This document shows, piece after piece, positions 17,353 through 27,564 of a stretch of 64,000 nucleotides of DNA. Within the stretch, counting starts at the first letter, position 1, and each line of letters starts with the position of its first letter. The DNA is taken from contig NZ_CP113939.1 in NCBI RefSeq assembly GCF_029392315.1, positions 1,674,001 through 1,738,000 of the forward strand, given 5' to 3'. Made by a program: the position numbers and the translations under genes. The DNA comes from Bifidobacterium sp. ESL0690. GTDB lineage: Bacteria; Actinomycetota; Actinomycetes; Actinomycetales; Bifidobacteriaceae. The notes below the pieces were generated by a model. That model was not told where the DNA came from, ran no database searches, and worked only from the letters and a program-made list of their open reading frames with translations.

Positions 17353-20073
17353 CTACTTCATCAGCCTGCGTAGGACATACTGGAGAATGCCGCCGTTGCG
17401 GTAGTATTCCGCCTCACCCGGGGTGTCGACACGGACCGTGGCGTCGAATTCGACCGGCTTGGTAGCAGGCTTACCGTTAGCTGCAGGCTTGGTAGCGACA
17501 ACGTGGACCGTTTCGGGAATCGTGCCATTATTGAGTGCTTCGATGCCTTGGAAATCGTAGGTTTCCGTGCCGTCCAAGCATAGCGACTCGGCCGACTGGC
17601 CTTCGGGGAACTGCAGGGGCAGCACGCCCATGCCAATCAAGTTGGAACGGTGGATGCGTTCGAAGCTGCGGGCGATGACGACCTTGACGCCAAGCATCAG
17701 CGTGCCCTTGGCCGCCCAGTCACGCGAGGAGCCGGTGCCGTATTCGGAGCCTGCTAATACAACCAACGGGGTTCCGGACTTACGATAATCAAGCGAGGCG
17801 TCAAAAATCGTTGAAGGCTTGCCAGTATCGAAATCGTAGGTGAACCCGCCGGGGCGTACTTCCTCACCCACCGAAGCGAGCAGCTGATTGCGCAGGCGGA
17901 TATTGCCGAACGTGCCGCGAACCATGACTTCGTGATTGCCACGCCGGGAACCATAGGAATTGAAGTCCTTGGGCTCGATGCCGTGTTCCAGCAGGTATTT
18001 GCCTGCAGGACTCGAGGCGGGGAACGCACCGGCCGGCGAAATGTGGTCGGTGGTCACCGAATCGCCCAACAACGCCAAGACGCGAGCGCCGCGGACATCT
18101 TCGACCGGCTGCGGCTTGGCGCTCATGCCGTCGAAGAAGATCTGCTTGCGCACATAGGTCGAATCCGGGTCCCAAGCGAAACGCTCTCCCTTCGGCACAT
18201 CGAGGGACTTCCAGCGTTCGTCGCCTTCGAAGACGTCGGCGTAGTCACGCACGAACATCTCGCGGTTGACGGAAGCCGAAACGACCTTGTCAATCTCCTC
18301 GTTGCTCGGCCAGATGTCGCGCAGGAAAATCTCGCGGCCGGTGTTGGCATCGGTGCCGAGTGGCTGCGTCTCGAAATCGAAATCGAGCGTGCCTGCGATG
18401 GCGTAGGCGATGACAAGCGGCGGCGAGGCCAAGTAGTTCATCTTGACGTCAGGGCTGATACGCCCCTCGAAGTTGCGGTTGCCGGAAAGCACCGAGACCA
18501 CAGTCAAATCGTTGTCGTTGACGGCCTTGGAGATCTCGGGCAGCAGCGGGCCGGAGTTGCCGATGCAGGTCGTGCAGCCGAAACCGACGAGTTCATAACC
18601 CAAGGCGTCCAGATCTTCCTGCAGGCCGGCCTTCTTCAAGTAGTCGGCCACGACCTGCGAGCCAGGGGCCAGCGAGGTCTTGACCCACGGCTTAGGTTTC
18701 AGACCATGCTTGCGGGCTGCGCGGGCGAGCAGTCCGGCGGCGATCATCACCGATGGGTTGGAAGTATTGGTGCAGCTGGTAATGGATGCGATGGCAACGT
18801 CACCATTCTGAATCTCGAAATCACCGCGGAAATCGGTATGTACCGGCACCGGGTTCTGGCTGGTCTTCGGTGTCTCGTAATCCGGCAGTGTCTTTTCAAA
18901 GGTCGCCTTGGCTTCATCCAGGCGAATGCGATCCTGCGGACGCTTGGGGCCGGAGATGGACGGGACGACCGTGCCGAGATCGAGTGACATATATTCGGAA
19001 TATTCCGGTTCCACATAATCAGGGTCACTGGTGTCGCCCCAAAGACGATTGGCTTTAGCATAGGCTTCGACCAGCGCGATCTGCTCGTCGCTGCGACCCG
19101 TCAGGCGCAGGTAATCCAACGTCACCTGATCGATCGGGAAGATGCCGCAGGTCGAGCCGAATTCGGGGCTCATATTGCCGATGGTGGCGCGGTTGGCCAG
19201 CGGCACGGAAGCGACGCCGTCGCCGTAGAACTCGACGAATTTGCCGACCACGCCGTGCTCGCGCAGCATCTGGGTGATGGTGAGCACGACGTCGGTGGCG
19301 GTGACACCTTCCGGGATGGAACCGGTGAGCTTGAAGCCGACCACGCGCGGAACGAGCATGGAGATGGGCTGACCGAGCATGGCCGCCTCGGCTTCGATGC
19401 CGCCGACGCCCCAGCCGAGCACGCCCAGACCGCCGACCATGGTGGTGTGCGAATCAGTGCCAACGCAGGAGTCAAGATAGGCGAGGTCGCGTCCACGCTC
19501 CCCCGGTTTGCTCATGACGACTTTGGCGAGGTATTCGATATTGACCTGATGGATGATGCCGGTGCCCGGCGGGACCACGCGGAAGTTCTTGAACGCTTGC
19601 TGCCCCCAACGCAGGAAGCGGTAACGCTCGCCGTTGCGCTGGTATTCACGGTCCATATTGCGCGCCACCGCGTCGGCGACGGCATAATTGTCGATCTGCA
19701 CGGAATGGTCGATGACCATGTCGGCCTCGACCTGCGGGTTGATGACCTCGGGATCACCGCCCAAGTCCGCCACCGCGTCGCGCATGGTGGCGAGATCAAC
19801 GATGCACGGCACACCGGTGAAATCCTGCATCAGCACCCGCGAGGGCCCGAATTCGATCTCATGGCTGGGTTCGGCGTTCGGATCCCATTTGAGCAGCTCA
19901 TTGACCTGATCTTCGGTAACGTTGACGCCGTCGATGCGGCGCAGCAGGTTTTCGACCAGCACTTTGAGCGAATACGGCAGATGTTCGATGCCCGGCAGAT
20001 CCGCGATCCGATAGTAATCGACTTCTTTGTCACCGACCTGCAATGTATCCAGCTGCTCGTCCCGCAATGACAT
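17353..20073 (-). CDS. acnA: Aconitate hydratase AcnA
   Basis: This is the [4Fe-4S] enzyme interconverting citrate and isocitrate; bifidobacteria use it in the short oxidative branch that supplies 2-oxoglutarate for glutamate. Cluster-related sequences are intact: ACNA-type [48 protein letters not shown] and [17 protein letters not shown]. The swivel domain carries [22 protein letters not shown] and [13 protein letters not shown]. The ATG at 20073 follows GGAGGGTTCA and gives 906 aa; an upstream in-frame start at 20169 is less likely. Family names AcnA/Acn are used interchangeably. Confidence 0.96.
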   Translation of the reverse strand: MSLRDEQLDTLQVGDKEVDYYRIADLPGIEHLPYSLKVLVENLLRRIDGVNVTEDQVNELLKWDPNAEPSHEIEFGPSRVLMQDFTGVPCIVDLATMRDAVADLGGDPEVINPQVEADMVIDHSVQIDNYAVADAVARNMDREYQRNGERYRFLRWGQQAFKNFRVVPPGTGIIHQVNIEYLAKVVMSKPGERGRDLAYLDSCVGTDSHTTMVGGLGVLGWGVGGIEAEAAMLGQPISMLVPRVVGFKLTGSIPEGVTATDVVLTITQMLREHGVVGKFVEFYGDGVASVPLANRATIGNMSPEFGSTCGIFPIDQVTLDYLRLTGRSDEQIALVEAYAKANRLWGDTSDPDYVEPEYSEYMSLDLGTVVPSISGPKRPQDRIRLDEAKATFEKTLPDYETPKTSQNPVPVHTDFRGDFEIQNGDVAIASITSCTNTSNPSVMIAAGLLARAARKHGLKPKPWVKTSLAPGSQVVADYLKKAGLQEDLDALGYELVGFGCTTCIGNSGPLLPEISKAVNDNDLTVVSVLSGNRNFEGRISPDVKMNYLASPPLVIAYAIAGTLDFDFETQPLGTDANTGREIFLRDIWPSNEEIDKVVSASVNREMFVRDYADVFEGDERWKSLDVPKGERFAWDPDSTYVRKQIFFDGMSAKPQPVEDVRGARVLALLGDSVTTDHISPAGAFPASSPAGKYLLEHGIEPKDFNSYGSRRGNHEVMVRGTFGNIRLRNQLLASVGEEVRPGGFTYDFDTGKPSTIFDASLDYRKSGTPLVVLAGSEYGTGSSRDWAAKGTLMLGVKVVIARSFERIHRSNLIGMGVLPLQFPEGQSAESLCLDGTETYDFQGIEALNNGTIPETVHVVATKPAANGKPATKPVEFDATVRVDTPGEAEYYRNGGILQYVLRRLMK

Positions 20074-20388
20074 TGAACCCTCCGAACGTTTTGACGATGT
20101 TCCCTTTTTATTATCGGTCAATCGAAAGTCGGAAACGTTAATAATGCCGTTTCCTCGTCGATTCTGCAATAATTACAAGGTAAAACCATTGGGAAATCAA
20201 CGAAAGCGGTCAATTCACTATGTGAGACCTGTAAAAGCACGGTCAAATCTCGGCGCAAATACCAGCAGAAATGAGATACATTATCTGATAAATATTATCT
20301 ATAAATACAAAAACATGTCTTACACTCTCTGATTTCCGAAGACATCAGACACGTGTGAGTGGAGAATAATCGCATACCAAGCGCGAAC
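20074..20388. other. Intergenic region ahead of acnA
   Basis: The region lies between the P-type ATPase stop and the acnA start, both on the minus strand. It contains an AT-rich core at about 20265-20335 with an 11-base perfect palindrome TTATCTGATAA at 20281-20291, plausible as promoter or operator for acnA. I see no gene, RNA or clear terminator. Confidence 0.5.
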
Positions 20389-23067
20389 TTACTTGTTCTT
20401 CTTGCGATGTGCAATGCTCGAATACAGGCGGCCAATCAGATCGGCAATCGTCTGGATGCCGGCGAAGATGACGATGGAAAGGGCCAGCACGATGATGGTG
20501 GCGACCAAGGTCCAGCCGGTCGGAATGACCAGCTCGAAGAAGTTCGAGACGATCGGGATGAACATGCCGATCAAGCCTGCCGCCGCGAACGCAGCCACGA
20601 GAACACCACGCCACGATTTAAGCGGTTGGGCCACGCGGGCCATCACCAGAATGCCCAGCACGAAGACGATGATGGCGCAGATGTCGCGCAGTTTCAGCAA
20701 ATCACCCGGCTTGGAAAGGTTCCAGTTCATGAAGCCCGGCAACGTCCATGCAGTAAGCAAAACGGAAAGCGCCACAGCGATGCCGCCCGGCAAGGCGAAA
20801 CGCACCACACGACCCAGGAAGCCCGGAATATAGCGGCGGTTGTTCGGGGCCAACGCAAGGATGAAAGCCGGGATGCCGATGGTCAGCGCACCGATATAAG
20901 TGATGTGGCGTGGCAGATACGGGAAGGGGATGAACGTGCAGACCACGCCGAGCGAAATCAGCGCGGAGTAGACCGTCTTGACGAGGAAGAGCGACGAGAC
21001 GCGTTCCATGTTAGCCATCACCTGACGGCCGCGGGCCACGACGCTGGGCAGATGAGAGAACTTCGAATCGACCAGCACGACCTGCGCCACGGCCTTGGTG
21101 GCAGGCGCGGCGTTGCCCATTGCAATGCCCAGATCGGCTTCTTTCAATGCCAGCGCATCGTTGACGCCGTCGCCGGTCATCGCCACGACGTGTTTGCTTT
21201 CATGCAGCGCGTCGACGATGGCTTTCTTCTGTTCCGGCAAGACGCGGCCAAGCACATCGACGTTCTCCATGACAGTGGAGAGTTTCTTGACATCGCTCGG
21301 CAGTTCGCGGGCGTCCATGGCCACAGGTTCGCGGTCGCCGGTCAGTCGGACGGTTCTGGCGATAGCGCCGACTGTGGCCGGACTGTCGCCGGAAATGATA
21401 CGGCAGCGCACGCCCTGTTCGCGGAACCATTCCAACGTCTCCTCGGCATCGTCGCGGATGTGCTCCTGACATAGCACCAGCGCTACGGGCTGGGAAACGG
21501 CAATCAGATGCGGGTCATTTTCAAAGTTCTTTGCAGCCTCGGAGCTAGCGCAAGCTCCGGCCGCACGGGCGATCAACAGGACACGCATGCCTTGGTTGGC
21601 ATACTTGGCCACCATGTTCTTGGCAGCCGTGCTATCACCAACGAATCCACTGAAGAGCATTTCCGGGGCACCCATGTACCACACATCGCCGCCGCGCACG
21701 ATGGCGCTCCATTTGCGGGCCGAGGAGAAGGGCACGCGAGCGTCGACGGCTTGGGCATGGACGCCCTTGGCATTCAACGCTTTGAGTACCGCCGCACCCG
21801 TACCGTTGGGGTTCTCCTCGTTGGAAAGATCATACAGAGCCTGCACCGCACCTGATTTCTCGTCGTCGGTGGTGCCGACGGTCACGCTAGCGTGCACGGC
21901 GTTCTCGCCAGACGGGGCATCGACGACGATATCGGCGTCGGCGGCCGGACTTGCCACATCCGCTTCACCGAGCATCACGACCTGATTGAAGACGATGCCG
22001 CCGTCGGTGATGGTGCCGGTCTTGTCGAGATTCAGCGCGTCCACGCGAGCGAGCGTCTCGACGCTTTCCAGCTCCTGGACGAGCGTGTGCTGACGGGCCA
22101 AACGCATCGCGGCAATGGCGAAGTTAAGCGAGGTCAGGAGGACCAGACCCTCGGGAATCATGCCGACTACACCGGCCACGGCAGAGACGATAGCCGAACG
22201 CCACGCGCCCGTCGTGAAAGCGACCTGCCAGCCGCCAACCGTGCGAATCTGCGAGGCAACGAGCAAAATGCAAAGCGGAATGACGATGACGGTCATCACC
22301 TTCAGGATGGTGTTGATGCCCTTGCTCAAGTCGGAGACGGTCTTCTTATAGACCTTCGCCTTGGCCGTCAGCTTCGCGGCATAGCCTTGCTCGCCCACCG
22401 CGTCCACGCGCACCAACGCCATGCCGGAAGTCGCGTTGGAACCGGAATAGACCTCGGCTCCCTCGCCTTTTTTGACGGTTCGCGATTCGCCGGTGAGCAT
22501 CGATTCGTCGAGCTCGAGCCCCCATGTATGCACAATGGTGGCGTCGGCCGGCACCTGTTCACCGCTGCGCAGCCAAAGCAGGTCGCCAAGCACGATGTCC
22601 TCATGCTCGATTTCAACGTCCTGCCCGTTGCGCCGTACCAGCGATTTCGAGGCGACCAAAATCGAAAGCTTGTCGAGCGTGTGCTTGGCCCGCATTTCGG
22701 TGAAGACGCCGATGCCGGAGTTGATGATGATAACGAGCCCGAAAACGGCGTCTTTCCACTGGCCCGTCAGGAGCACCAAGACCATCGCCACGAAAATGAT
22801 GGCGTTGAAGAGCGTGAAGACGTTCTCGCGGATAATCTGCCCGAGCGAGCGCGAACTTTCGGTGTCGATCTTGTTGACGTTGCCCTGCTGCACCTGCTCG
22901 GCGACTTCAGCGGAAGTCAGCCCGACTTCGGAAATCTGAGGAAGACGAATCGCGGACGCGCCCTGCTGCCCGCCGTTGGCGTTGCTTTTGCCATTGCCGT
23001 TTTTTTTCACGTTGTTACCAGCGTTCCCGCCATTGTCGCCTTGCCCGAACATTCCGGTTGCGCTCAT
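20389..23067 (-). CDS. CtpE-like P-type cation-transporting ATPase
   Basis: P-type ATPase signatures: TGES in MLTGES (actuator, ~190), PEGL in the transport helix (~305), phosphorylated Asp ~348 in DKTGTIT, and the hinge MTGDGVNDALALKEADLGIAMG. The run VGMIPEGLVLLTSLNFAIAAMRLARQHTLVQELESVETLARVD closely resembles mycobacterial CtpE, reported as a Ca2+ transporter. About ten membrane helices and no metal-binding CxxC N-domain argue against a Cu/Zn pump. The first ~45 residues are Asn/Gly-rich. The ATG at 23067 follows AAGGGG. The transported ion here is inference. Confidence 0.85.
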   Translation of the reverse strand: MSATGMFGQGDNGGNAGNNVKKNGNGKSNANGGQQGASAIRLPQISEVGLTSAEVAEQVQQGNVNKIDTESSRSLGQIIRENVFTLFNAIIFVAMVLVLLTGQWKDAVFGLVIIINSGIGVFTEMRAKHTLDKLSILVASKSLVRRNGQDVEIEHEDIVLGDLLWLRSGEQVPADATIVHTWGLELDESMLTGESRTVKKGEGAEVYSGSNATSGMALVRVDAVGEQGYAAKLTAKAKVYKKTVSDLSKGINTILKVMTVIVIPLCILLVASQIRTVGGWQVAFTTGAWRSAIVSAVAGVVGMIPEGLVLLTSLNFAIAAMRLARQHTLVQELESVETLARVDALNLDKTGTITDGGIVFNQVVMLGEADVASPAADADIVVDAPSGENAVHASVTVGTTDDEKSGAVQALYDLSNEENPNGTGAAVLKALNAKGVHAQAVDARVPFSSARKWSAIVRGGDVWYMGAPEMLFSGFVGDSTAAKNMVAKYANQGMRVLLIARAAGACASSEAAKNFENDPHLIAVSQPVALVLCQEHIRDDAEETLEWFREQGVRCRIISGDSPATVGAIARTVRLTGDREPVAMDARELPSDVKKLSTVMENVDVLGRVLPEQKKAIVDALHESKHVVAMTGDGVNDALALKEADLGIAMGNAAPATKAVAQVVLVDSKFSHLPSVVARGRQVMANMERVSSLFLVKTVYSALISLGVVCTFIPFPYLPRHITYIGALTIGIPAFILALAPNNRRYIPGFLGRVVRFALPGGIAVALSVLLTAWTLPGFMNWNLSKPGDLLKLRDICAIIVFVLGILVMARVAQPLKSWRGVLVAAFAAAGLIGMFIPIVSNFFELVIPTGWTLVATIIVLALSIVIFAGIQTIADLIGRLYSSIAHRKKNK

Positions 23068-23240
23068 TGATTGCCCCTTACCCGTGCCCGATCTCATAAG
23101 TCGGACCACGGTCACTGCCGTGATTTGTCATACTCACCCACCGCCATCTCAAATCCCGCAGGCGGCCTGTTTCTGTGTTTTAGTATATGTTCTGCACTCT
23201 ATCGTGTCGGCCCCGTTCGCGGTGAGCCGCAGCCGCATAT

Positions 23241-23819
23241 TTACGGTAATGTCACGCTCATTGTCTTACTGTGCGGATTGTCATTGATTGCTGCTTGCAC
23301 CGCTTGGTCAAACGGAACCGTGCCTTTGCCTTCCGCGGTTGGAACGATTTGCAGCGATTCCGCATACAGATTCGCGTCGCTCGGAACTTTGCCCGCATTG
23401 ACCAATATCACCGGAATACCGGCGTCCCGAGCCGTTTGCAAGGCCTCATCCCAGCCGTTCGCCTGGTTGCCTTGCATATTGAGACTATTGACCACGAAAG
23501 CATTGACAGGCCTGCGGGCCATATCCTTGAACGATTGAACCGGATCGAGCGTTGTGGTTCCATCGGGCATGGGAGCATAGACGGCCTTGATATCGGCTTT
23601 GCTAAAGGCATCCAACACCGTACGGTCAAGATCTTCGTCGCCGGTGGTGACCACGCCGATCAGCAGGTCTGATTTGTCGACGCTGTCGTGGTTGATGTGT
23701 CGGGAAGCGGAAGTGGTATCCCCTACCGCGGCATTCTTCGGGGCGCACGAAGCGAGTGCCGGCACGGCCGACAACGCCAGGCACACGCTTAGCACGATTG
23801 ACAATCCCCGACGCATCAC
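23241..23819 (-). CDS. Small lipoprotein resembling a periplasmic sugar-binding half-domain
   Basis: A signal sequence RRGLSIVLSVCLALSAVPALASC ends in a lipobox (LASC), so the mature protein is lipid-anchored at Cys 25. The remainder reads like the first lobe of a Peripla_BP_4 fold: LLIGVVTTGDEDLDRTVLDAFSKADIKAVY ... FVVNSLN ... AGIPVILVNAG. At 192 aa it is far shorter than full binding proteins (~330 aa), so it is either a truncated relic or a one-lobe protein. No transporter genes are adjacent. It follows the RNA methyltransferase by 11 bases. Confidence 0.65.
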   Translation of the reverse strand: MMRRGLSIVLSVCLALSAVPALASCAPKNAAVGDTTSASRHINHDSVDKSDLLIGVVTTGDEDLDRTVLDAFSKADIKAVYAPMPDGTTTLDPVQSFKDMARRPVNAFVVNSLNMQGNQANGWDEALQTARDAGIPVILVNAGKVPSDANLYAESLQIVPTAEGKGTVPFDQAVQAAINDNPHSKTMSVTLP

Positions 23820-23830
23820 AACATCCTACT

Positions 23831-25129
23831 TCATTCGCTGTTACGTACGAACAACGCCACCGTCTCGACATGGTGGGTCATCGGGTAGATGTCGAACGCC
23901 TGAATGGTTTTCAGGGTGTAGCCGAGCTTGGTCAGTGTGGCGGTGTCGCGCGCGAGGCTGGTCGGATCGCAAGCGATGTAGATGATGGCGTGCGTTCCGG
24001 CTTCGGCAAGCTGGCGGCAGACCTGCGCCTTGGCTCCTGCGCGCGGTGGGTCGAGCACGACGACGTTGGGATTGGCAAGCTCTTCGGGCACACGGCGCAG
24101 GCAATGAGAAACGTCGCCTTGCATCACGGTGACGTTGGCGTCCTTGGCGATATGCAAATTGCGTGCCGCGTTGCGCACGGCCATACGGCCGCCTTCCACG
24201 GAAAGCATGCTCGTATGGGCGAAGGTCTTGGCCAACGGCACGGTAAAGAGGCCGGAACCGGAGAACAGATCCCAAAGAGTCGCGGACTGCACGCCAGAGA
24301 GTTCCTGGCTGACCAGACGCATCACGTATTTGACGAGCGTCGGCGGAGCAATGCGGTGCACCTGCCAGAACCCGTCGGCCTCGACGCCGTACTTGTAGCG
24401 TTTGCCGTCCACGTCCACGACTTCCTTGAGCCGTTTCGATCCGGCATGCAGATGCCCGTCGACCGTGATGGCGAAATTGTCGCCAACAGCTTCGAGCAAC
24501 GCCTTGCCCGACGCACGGGAAGTGTGGATATCGCGAGGTTCAGGCACCGCGATGCGGATTTTGGCACCAGGCTCGAATTGCTCATCCCAAAGTTTCTGGT
24601 CACGAGCGACGGCCAACAGCGCGCGAGTGGCCAGCGGCATCGTGTCGATACGCACGCGGGTATGCGAGGCGCGGCGACGCATCGAAACACGACCTTCTTC
24701 GTCGGCGATCAGTTCGATACGGGTGCGCCAGTGCAGACCCTTTTCGTCCACGTCGCCGTCCATGCGGGCGACCGGCACATCATCCATATCGAGATGGCCC
24801 ATACGCCGCATCTGGTCGGTGATAACCGCAGACTTCCACTTCAATTGCCCCGGCAGCGAGACATGGATCAAATCGGCACCGCCGACTCCCCCACCTTGCG
24901 CCAACGGACCGGCGAGCGGCCACAGCGGTTCAACCCGATCCTCCGAGGCTTCCACGACGTCAACGACCTCACCCGTCCAGAACCGGTCGTCGCGATTGTG
25001 TGGCTCGTCCAGTTCGATCGTGTCCAGCTCGCCGGGCAGCGCGAACCGTACGAAAACCACCCGCCCGTCGATATGGGCGACGCAGCGCCCCTGGTCGGCG
25101 TAACGTTCGATACGTACTGTGGCTTGCAT
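23831..25129 (-). CDS. TrmA/RlmC/RlmD-type RNA m5U methyltransferase, Fe-S cysteines absent
   Basis: This is a class I SAM enzyme that methylates a uracil in rRNA or tRNA. A TRAM-like beta domain lies at residues 1-60; the SAM motif DLFSGSGLFTVPLA is at ~287-300; VVVLDPPRAG is at ~356; and the catalytic Cys 387 lies in IIYIACDPTSLARD. The segment that in RlmD-type enzymes carries the [4Fe-4S] cysteines aligns here with EPLWPLAGPLAQGGGVGGADLIH and has no Cys. The target base cannot be told from the sequence. The start at 25129 is an ATG with weak Shine-Dalgarno. Confidence 0.88.
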   Translation of the reverse strand: MQATVRIERYADQGRCVAHIDGRVVFVRFALPGELDTIELDEPHNRDDRFWTGEVVDVVEASEDRVEPLWPLAGPLAQGGGVGGADLIHVSLPGQLKWKSAVITDQMRRMGHLDMDDVPVARMDGDVDEKGLHWRTRIELIADEEGRVSMRRRASHTRVRIDTMPLATRALLAVARDQKLWDEQFEPGAKIRIAVPEPRDIHTSRASGKALLEAVGDNFAITVDGHLHAGSKRLKEVVDVDGKRYKYGVEADGFWQVHRIAPPTLVKYVMRLVSQELSGVQSATLWDLFSGSGLFTVPLAKTFAHTSMLSVEGGRMAVRNAARNLHIAKDANVTVMQGDVSHCLRRVPEELANPNVVVLDPPRAGAKAQVCRQLAEAGTHAIIYIACDPTSLARDTATLTKLGYTLKTIQAFDIYPMTHHVETVALFVRNSE

Positions 25130-25322
25130 ATTAACCTCTGCTTCTAAAAATTCAATAACGACACGGGAAATATGAGATTCCGTGTCTAACCATTCATTTT
25201 GTACGGCATATTGCCGCCGATATTAATGAGTATCGAAGCAGCATATCCCCACGACTGGAATCCCAGTCTATCGTTCACCCTCGCCTACGGCTTTCGCGCC
25301 ATTTCTAGATTTCGCGATAATC

Positions 25323-26168
25323 TCAGTTCATCGTATCCGTAACAGTTGTTGCCTCCGCGTCGCCGGCAATGCCTTCATTTTTTGTATGAACACTGGCATC
25401 AATATCGGCTTTCCCGTCGTTTGCTTCTGCGCTTGCGTCTACCACGACTGCATCATCATCGTCGTCTTCGCCATCGCTGTCTTCTGACTTGAATTTGGGA
25501 TGGTGCCTCATCGGGTCGGCAATCAGCAGATACGAAACCCAAATCGCCAACGCCCAGAACGGCAGGCCCATCAAAAGACGCGTCGTCCCGAGCCAAGTGA
25601 CGTGGTTGGTGAGGTAGAGCGGGACCTGCACCACCAGCCGCAGGGCGAAAACACCGACCCACATGGCAGTGACGATATCGTAAGCACGCATAAGCTTCCG
25701 GTCGCCCCGCCAATCGGCCAGCCAAGCGCGGAAATGCTCGGTGGGCAGCGAACGGATGAACTCAACCAGAAAGCCGACTCCGGGGACACGAATGGCCAAG
25801 GTGATGACAAGGACGACAATATAAATGCTGTTGGTAAGGAACCCGTACATATAGTAGTTGCGGGCCTCATGCGTATTCCAAGCCCAGATCAGGCAGATGG
25901 CGATGGAAATCAGCCCGGCCAGCGCGCCAAGCACTGTCTGGCGTTGGAAAAGACGCACCACGACCAGCAGCACGGCCAACACTGCCGAAACGATAATCGT
26001 CATTTTCAGGTCGGAAGTAATGACGAACATGACTACGAAGACGAAACCGGGCAGCATCGACTCGACGACACCACGAATGCCGCCGATGGCGTCAATGACG
26101 GAAAAATCCTCGCCGTTGCCCGCTGCAGCCAGCGCTGCGAATCCCTGACGCTTCTTCGTTTCTGTCAT
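25323..26168 (-). CDS. DUF3159 family membrane protein
   Basis: Five to six hydrophobic helices run between residues ~30 and 225, beginning with SVIDAIGGIRGVVESMLPGFVFVVMFV, the conserved opening of DUF3159. FLVEFIRSLPTEHFRAWLADWRGDRKLMRAYDIVTAMWVGVFALRLVVQVPLYL is the conserved C-terminal half. The last ~55 residues are an Asp/Glu-rich tail. The function is unknown. The gene typically accompanies DUF3710 in actinobacteria, as here (216 bases apart, same strand). Confidence 0.85.
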   Translation of the reverse strand: MTETKKRQGFAALAAAGNGEDFSVIDAIGGIRGVVESMLPGFVFVVMFVITSDLKMTIIVSAVLAVLLVVVRLFQRQTVLGALAGLISIAICLIWAWNTHEARNYYMYGFLTNSIYIVVLVITLAIRVPGVGFLVEFIRSLPTEHFRAWLADWRGDRKLMRAYDIVTAMWVGVFALRLVVQVPLYLTNHVTWLGTTRLLMGLPFWALAIWVSYLLIADPMRHHPKFKSEDSDGEDDDDDAVVVDASAEANDGKADIDASVHTKNEGIAGDAEATTVTDTMN

Positions 26169-26332
26169 GATTCCCTATTCGTTTCGTTATCAGATCTATT
26201 GTCTCTCGCTATCGTTCTATCCCGATATCGCCCGATATTCGCAATTACCGGCGCCCATATCGTTGCCATCAAAATTGCGAGAGAACTACGTTCCGATAGT
26301 TTTTATTTTTCATTTCGTTGATGCCCGTACAT

Positions 26333-26369
26333 AATTCGCCGGCCCGCCCGCAAAGGCAAACCGGCGAAT
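26333..26369 (-). terminator. Possible terminator after the DUF3710 gene
   Basis: ATTCGCCGG and CCGGCGAAT form a nine-base stem 16 bases beyond the DUF3710 stop. There is no strong U run after it, so it may instead be a stability hairpin. Confidence 0.45.
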
Positions 26370-26384
26370 CGAAAAGCGAGCGAA

Positions 26385-27335
26385 TCAGCGCAGTTCCGAG
26401 AACATCGGGCCACGTGAAATCGTGGTCTGTACCTCAGTCTGCTGATCGGCGACGAACGGGCCCTTGATGCGCTTGGGAATCTTGTGGCCCTTATCGTCTT
26501 TTTCGGCTTCAGCGGCGGCTTCGTCGGCCTTGCGACGCTCCTCGGGAGAAACTGGGGCATGCATCGGGATGACGTCACGCGGCGCGAGCGGTTCTTCGCC
26601 GCGGTCGACCACGATATCGGAGAAGAACTGGTTCAGCGCTTTGGTCTCGGGACTTTCCGGGTGGGTAGCGGCACGTCCGGAGAAGATGCCGCGAAGCATC
26701 CAACGCGGACCGTCGACGCCGACGATGCGGGTGATGAGCTTTTTACCACCCTTGACGACGACCGGCAGCTTGATTTCAGTGCCGAAAATGCCAGGTTCCT
26801 TGCTGGCTTTGGGATTGGCGGCGAGCAGGTCCTCCCTCACCCCGTCCCAAAGGCTCAAGGTCTTCGGGGCCGCAAGCGCTTCGATCTCCAGGCTGGAAGT
26901 CTTGTAGGAAATGGTGCAGCCGAGCACCTGGCCGCTGGCACGATTGGCCTTCACACGCAGTTCGATGCCGGGCATGAAAGGCAGGTAATAGGCACCCATA
27001 TCGAGGTATTCGTCGTAATTCGGCGCTTCCTCCTCTTCGATGTCCCACGGACCGTACAGTTCGCCGCGGTCCGGGTATTCCTCGCGCGGCTCGTCGGGAA
27101 CCTTGTGCTCGTCCGCCGCGTCCTCGTCAGCGTCTTCATCCTCGTCGGAATCCGTTTCCGTATCCTCGGATTCTGCACTTTCACTATCTTTGGCGGCGTC
27201 TTCGTCAGCATCGGTGCCGTTATCTTCGGCCTCTGCAGCTGAATCCTCGTCCTTCGCCTCGGTATCTTTCGCCTTTTCCTCGGCCTCGTCATCGTCTTTG
27301 TTGTGTTTCTTTTTGCCGAATCCGAACAATCCCAT
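26385..27335 (-). CDS. DUF3710 family protein
   Basis: Residues ~110-316 match the actinobacterial DUF3710 family (GPWDIEEEE ... DMGAYYLPFMPGIELRVKANRASGQVLGC ... VDGPRWMLRGIFSGRAA ... FSDIVVDRGEEPLAPRDVIPMHAP). The function is unknown. The start MGLFGFGKKKHNK at 27335 follows GAGGAACT and is preferred over 27350. The first ~90 residues after it are a long run of Asp/Glu/Ala, very acidic and probably disordered. It forms a pair with DUF3159 downstream. Confidence 0.87.
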   Translation of the reverse strand: MGLFGFGKKKHNKDDDEAEEKAKDTEAKDEDSAAEAEDNGTDADEDAAKDSESAESEDTETDSDEDEDADEDAADEHKVPDEPREEYPDRGELYGPWDIEEEEAPNYDEYLDMGAYYLPFMPGIELRVKANRASGQVLGCTISYKTSSLEIEALAAPKTLSLWDGVREDLLAANPKASKEPGIFGTEIKLPVVVKGGKKLITRIVGVDGPRWMLRGIFSGRAATHPESPETKALNQFFSDIVVDRGEEPLAPRDVIPMHAPVSPEERRKADEAAAEAEKDDKGHKIPKRIKGPFVADQQTEVQTTISRGPMFSELR

Positions 27336-27398
27336 AGTTCCTCGTTTCAAAACCTAAAATGATGCTTCAAGCCTATCACCCGGGTTGCACCCCAGTAT

Positions 27399-27564
27399 GG
27401 CTCTCATTTTTTGAAGCGTTTTAAAAAATGAGAGCCAAATGAACATTCACTTTTCCATCACATTACCGACAAACCTAAGAGTCACAACGATTCATAGGAG
27501 TATGCCGATAGCAAAATGTTCACTTTGACTCTCATTTTTTAAACGCCTGAAAAAAATGGGAGTC
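27399..27564. repeat. REPIN-like element A: two inverted 38-base hairpins
   Basis: Hairpin 1 (27399-27436) has the arms GGCTCTCATTTTTT and AAAAAATGAGAGCC. Hairpin 2 (27527-27564) has GACTCTCATTTTTT and AAAAAAATGGGAGTC. Inside them lie AAATGAACATT and AAAATGTTCACTTT in inverted order, so the whole 166-base unit is itself an inverted repeat. It fills the gap between xth (its stop overlaps the last base) and DUF3710. Element B at 58382 has the same plan. Confidence 0.85.

Noticed and set aside
25150..25275. Hairpins GACACGG/CCGTGTC and GACTGG/CCAGTC between the DUF3159 and methyltransferase genes
   Set aside because: No convincing U run and short stems; recorded only as possible weak terminators.
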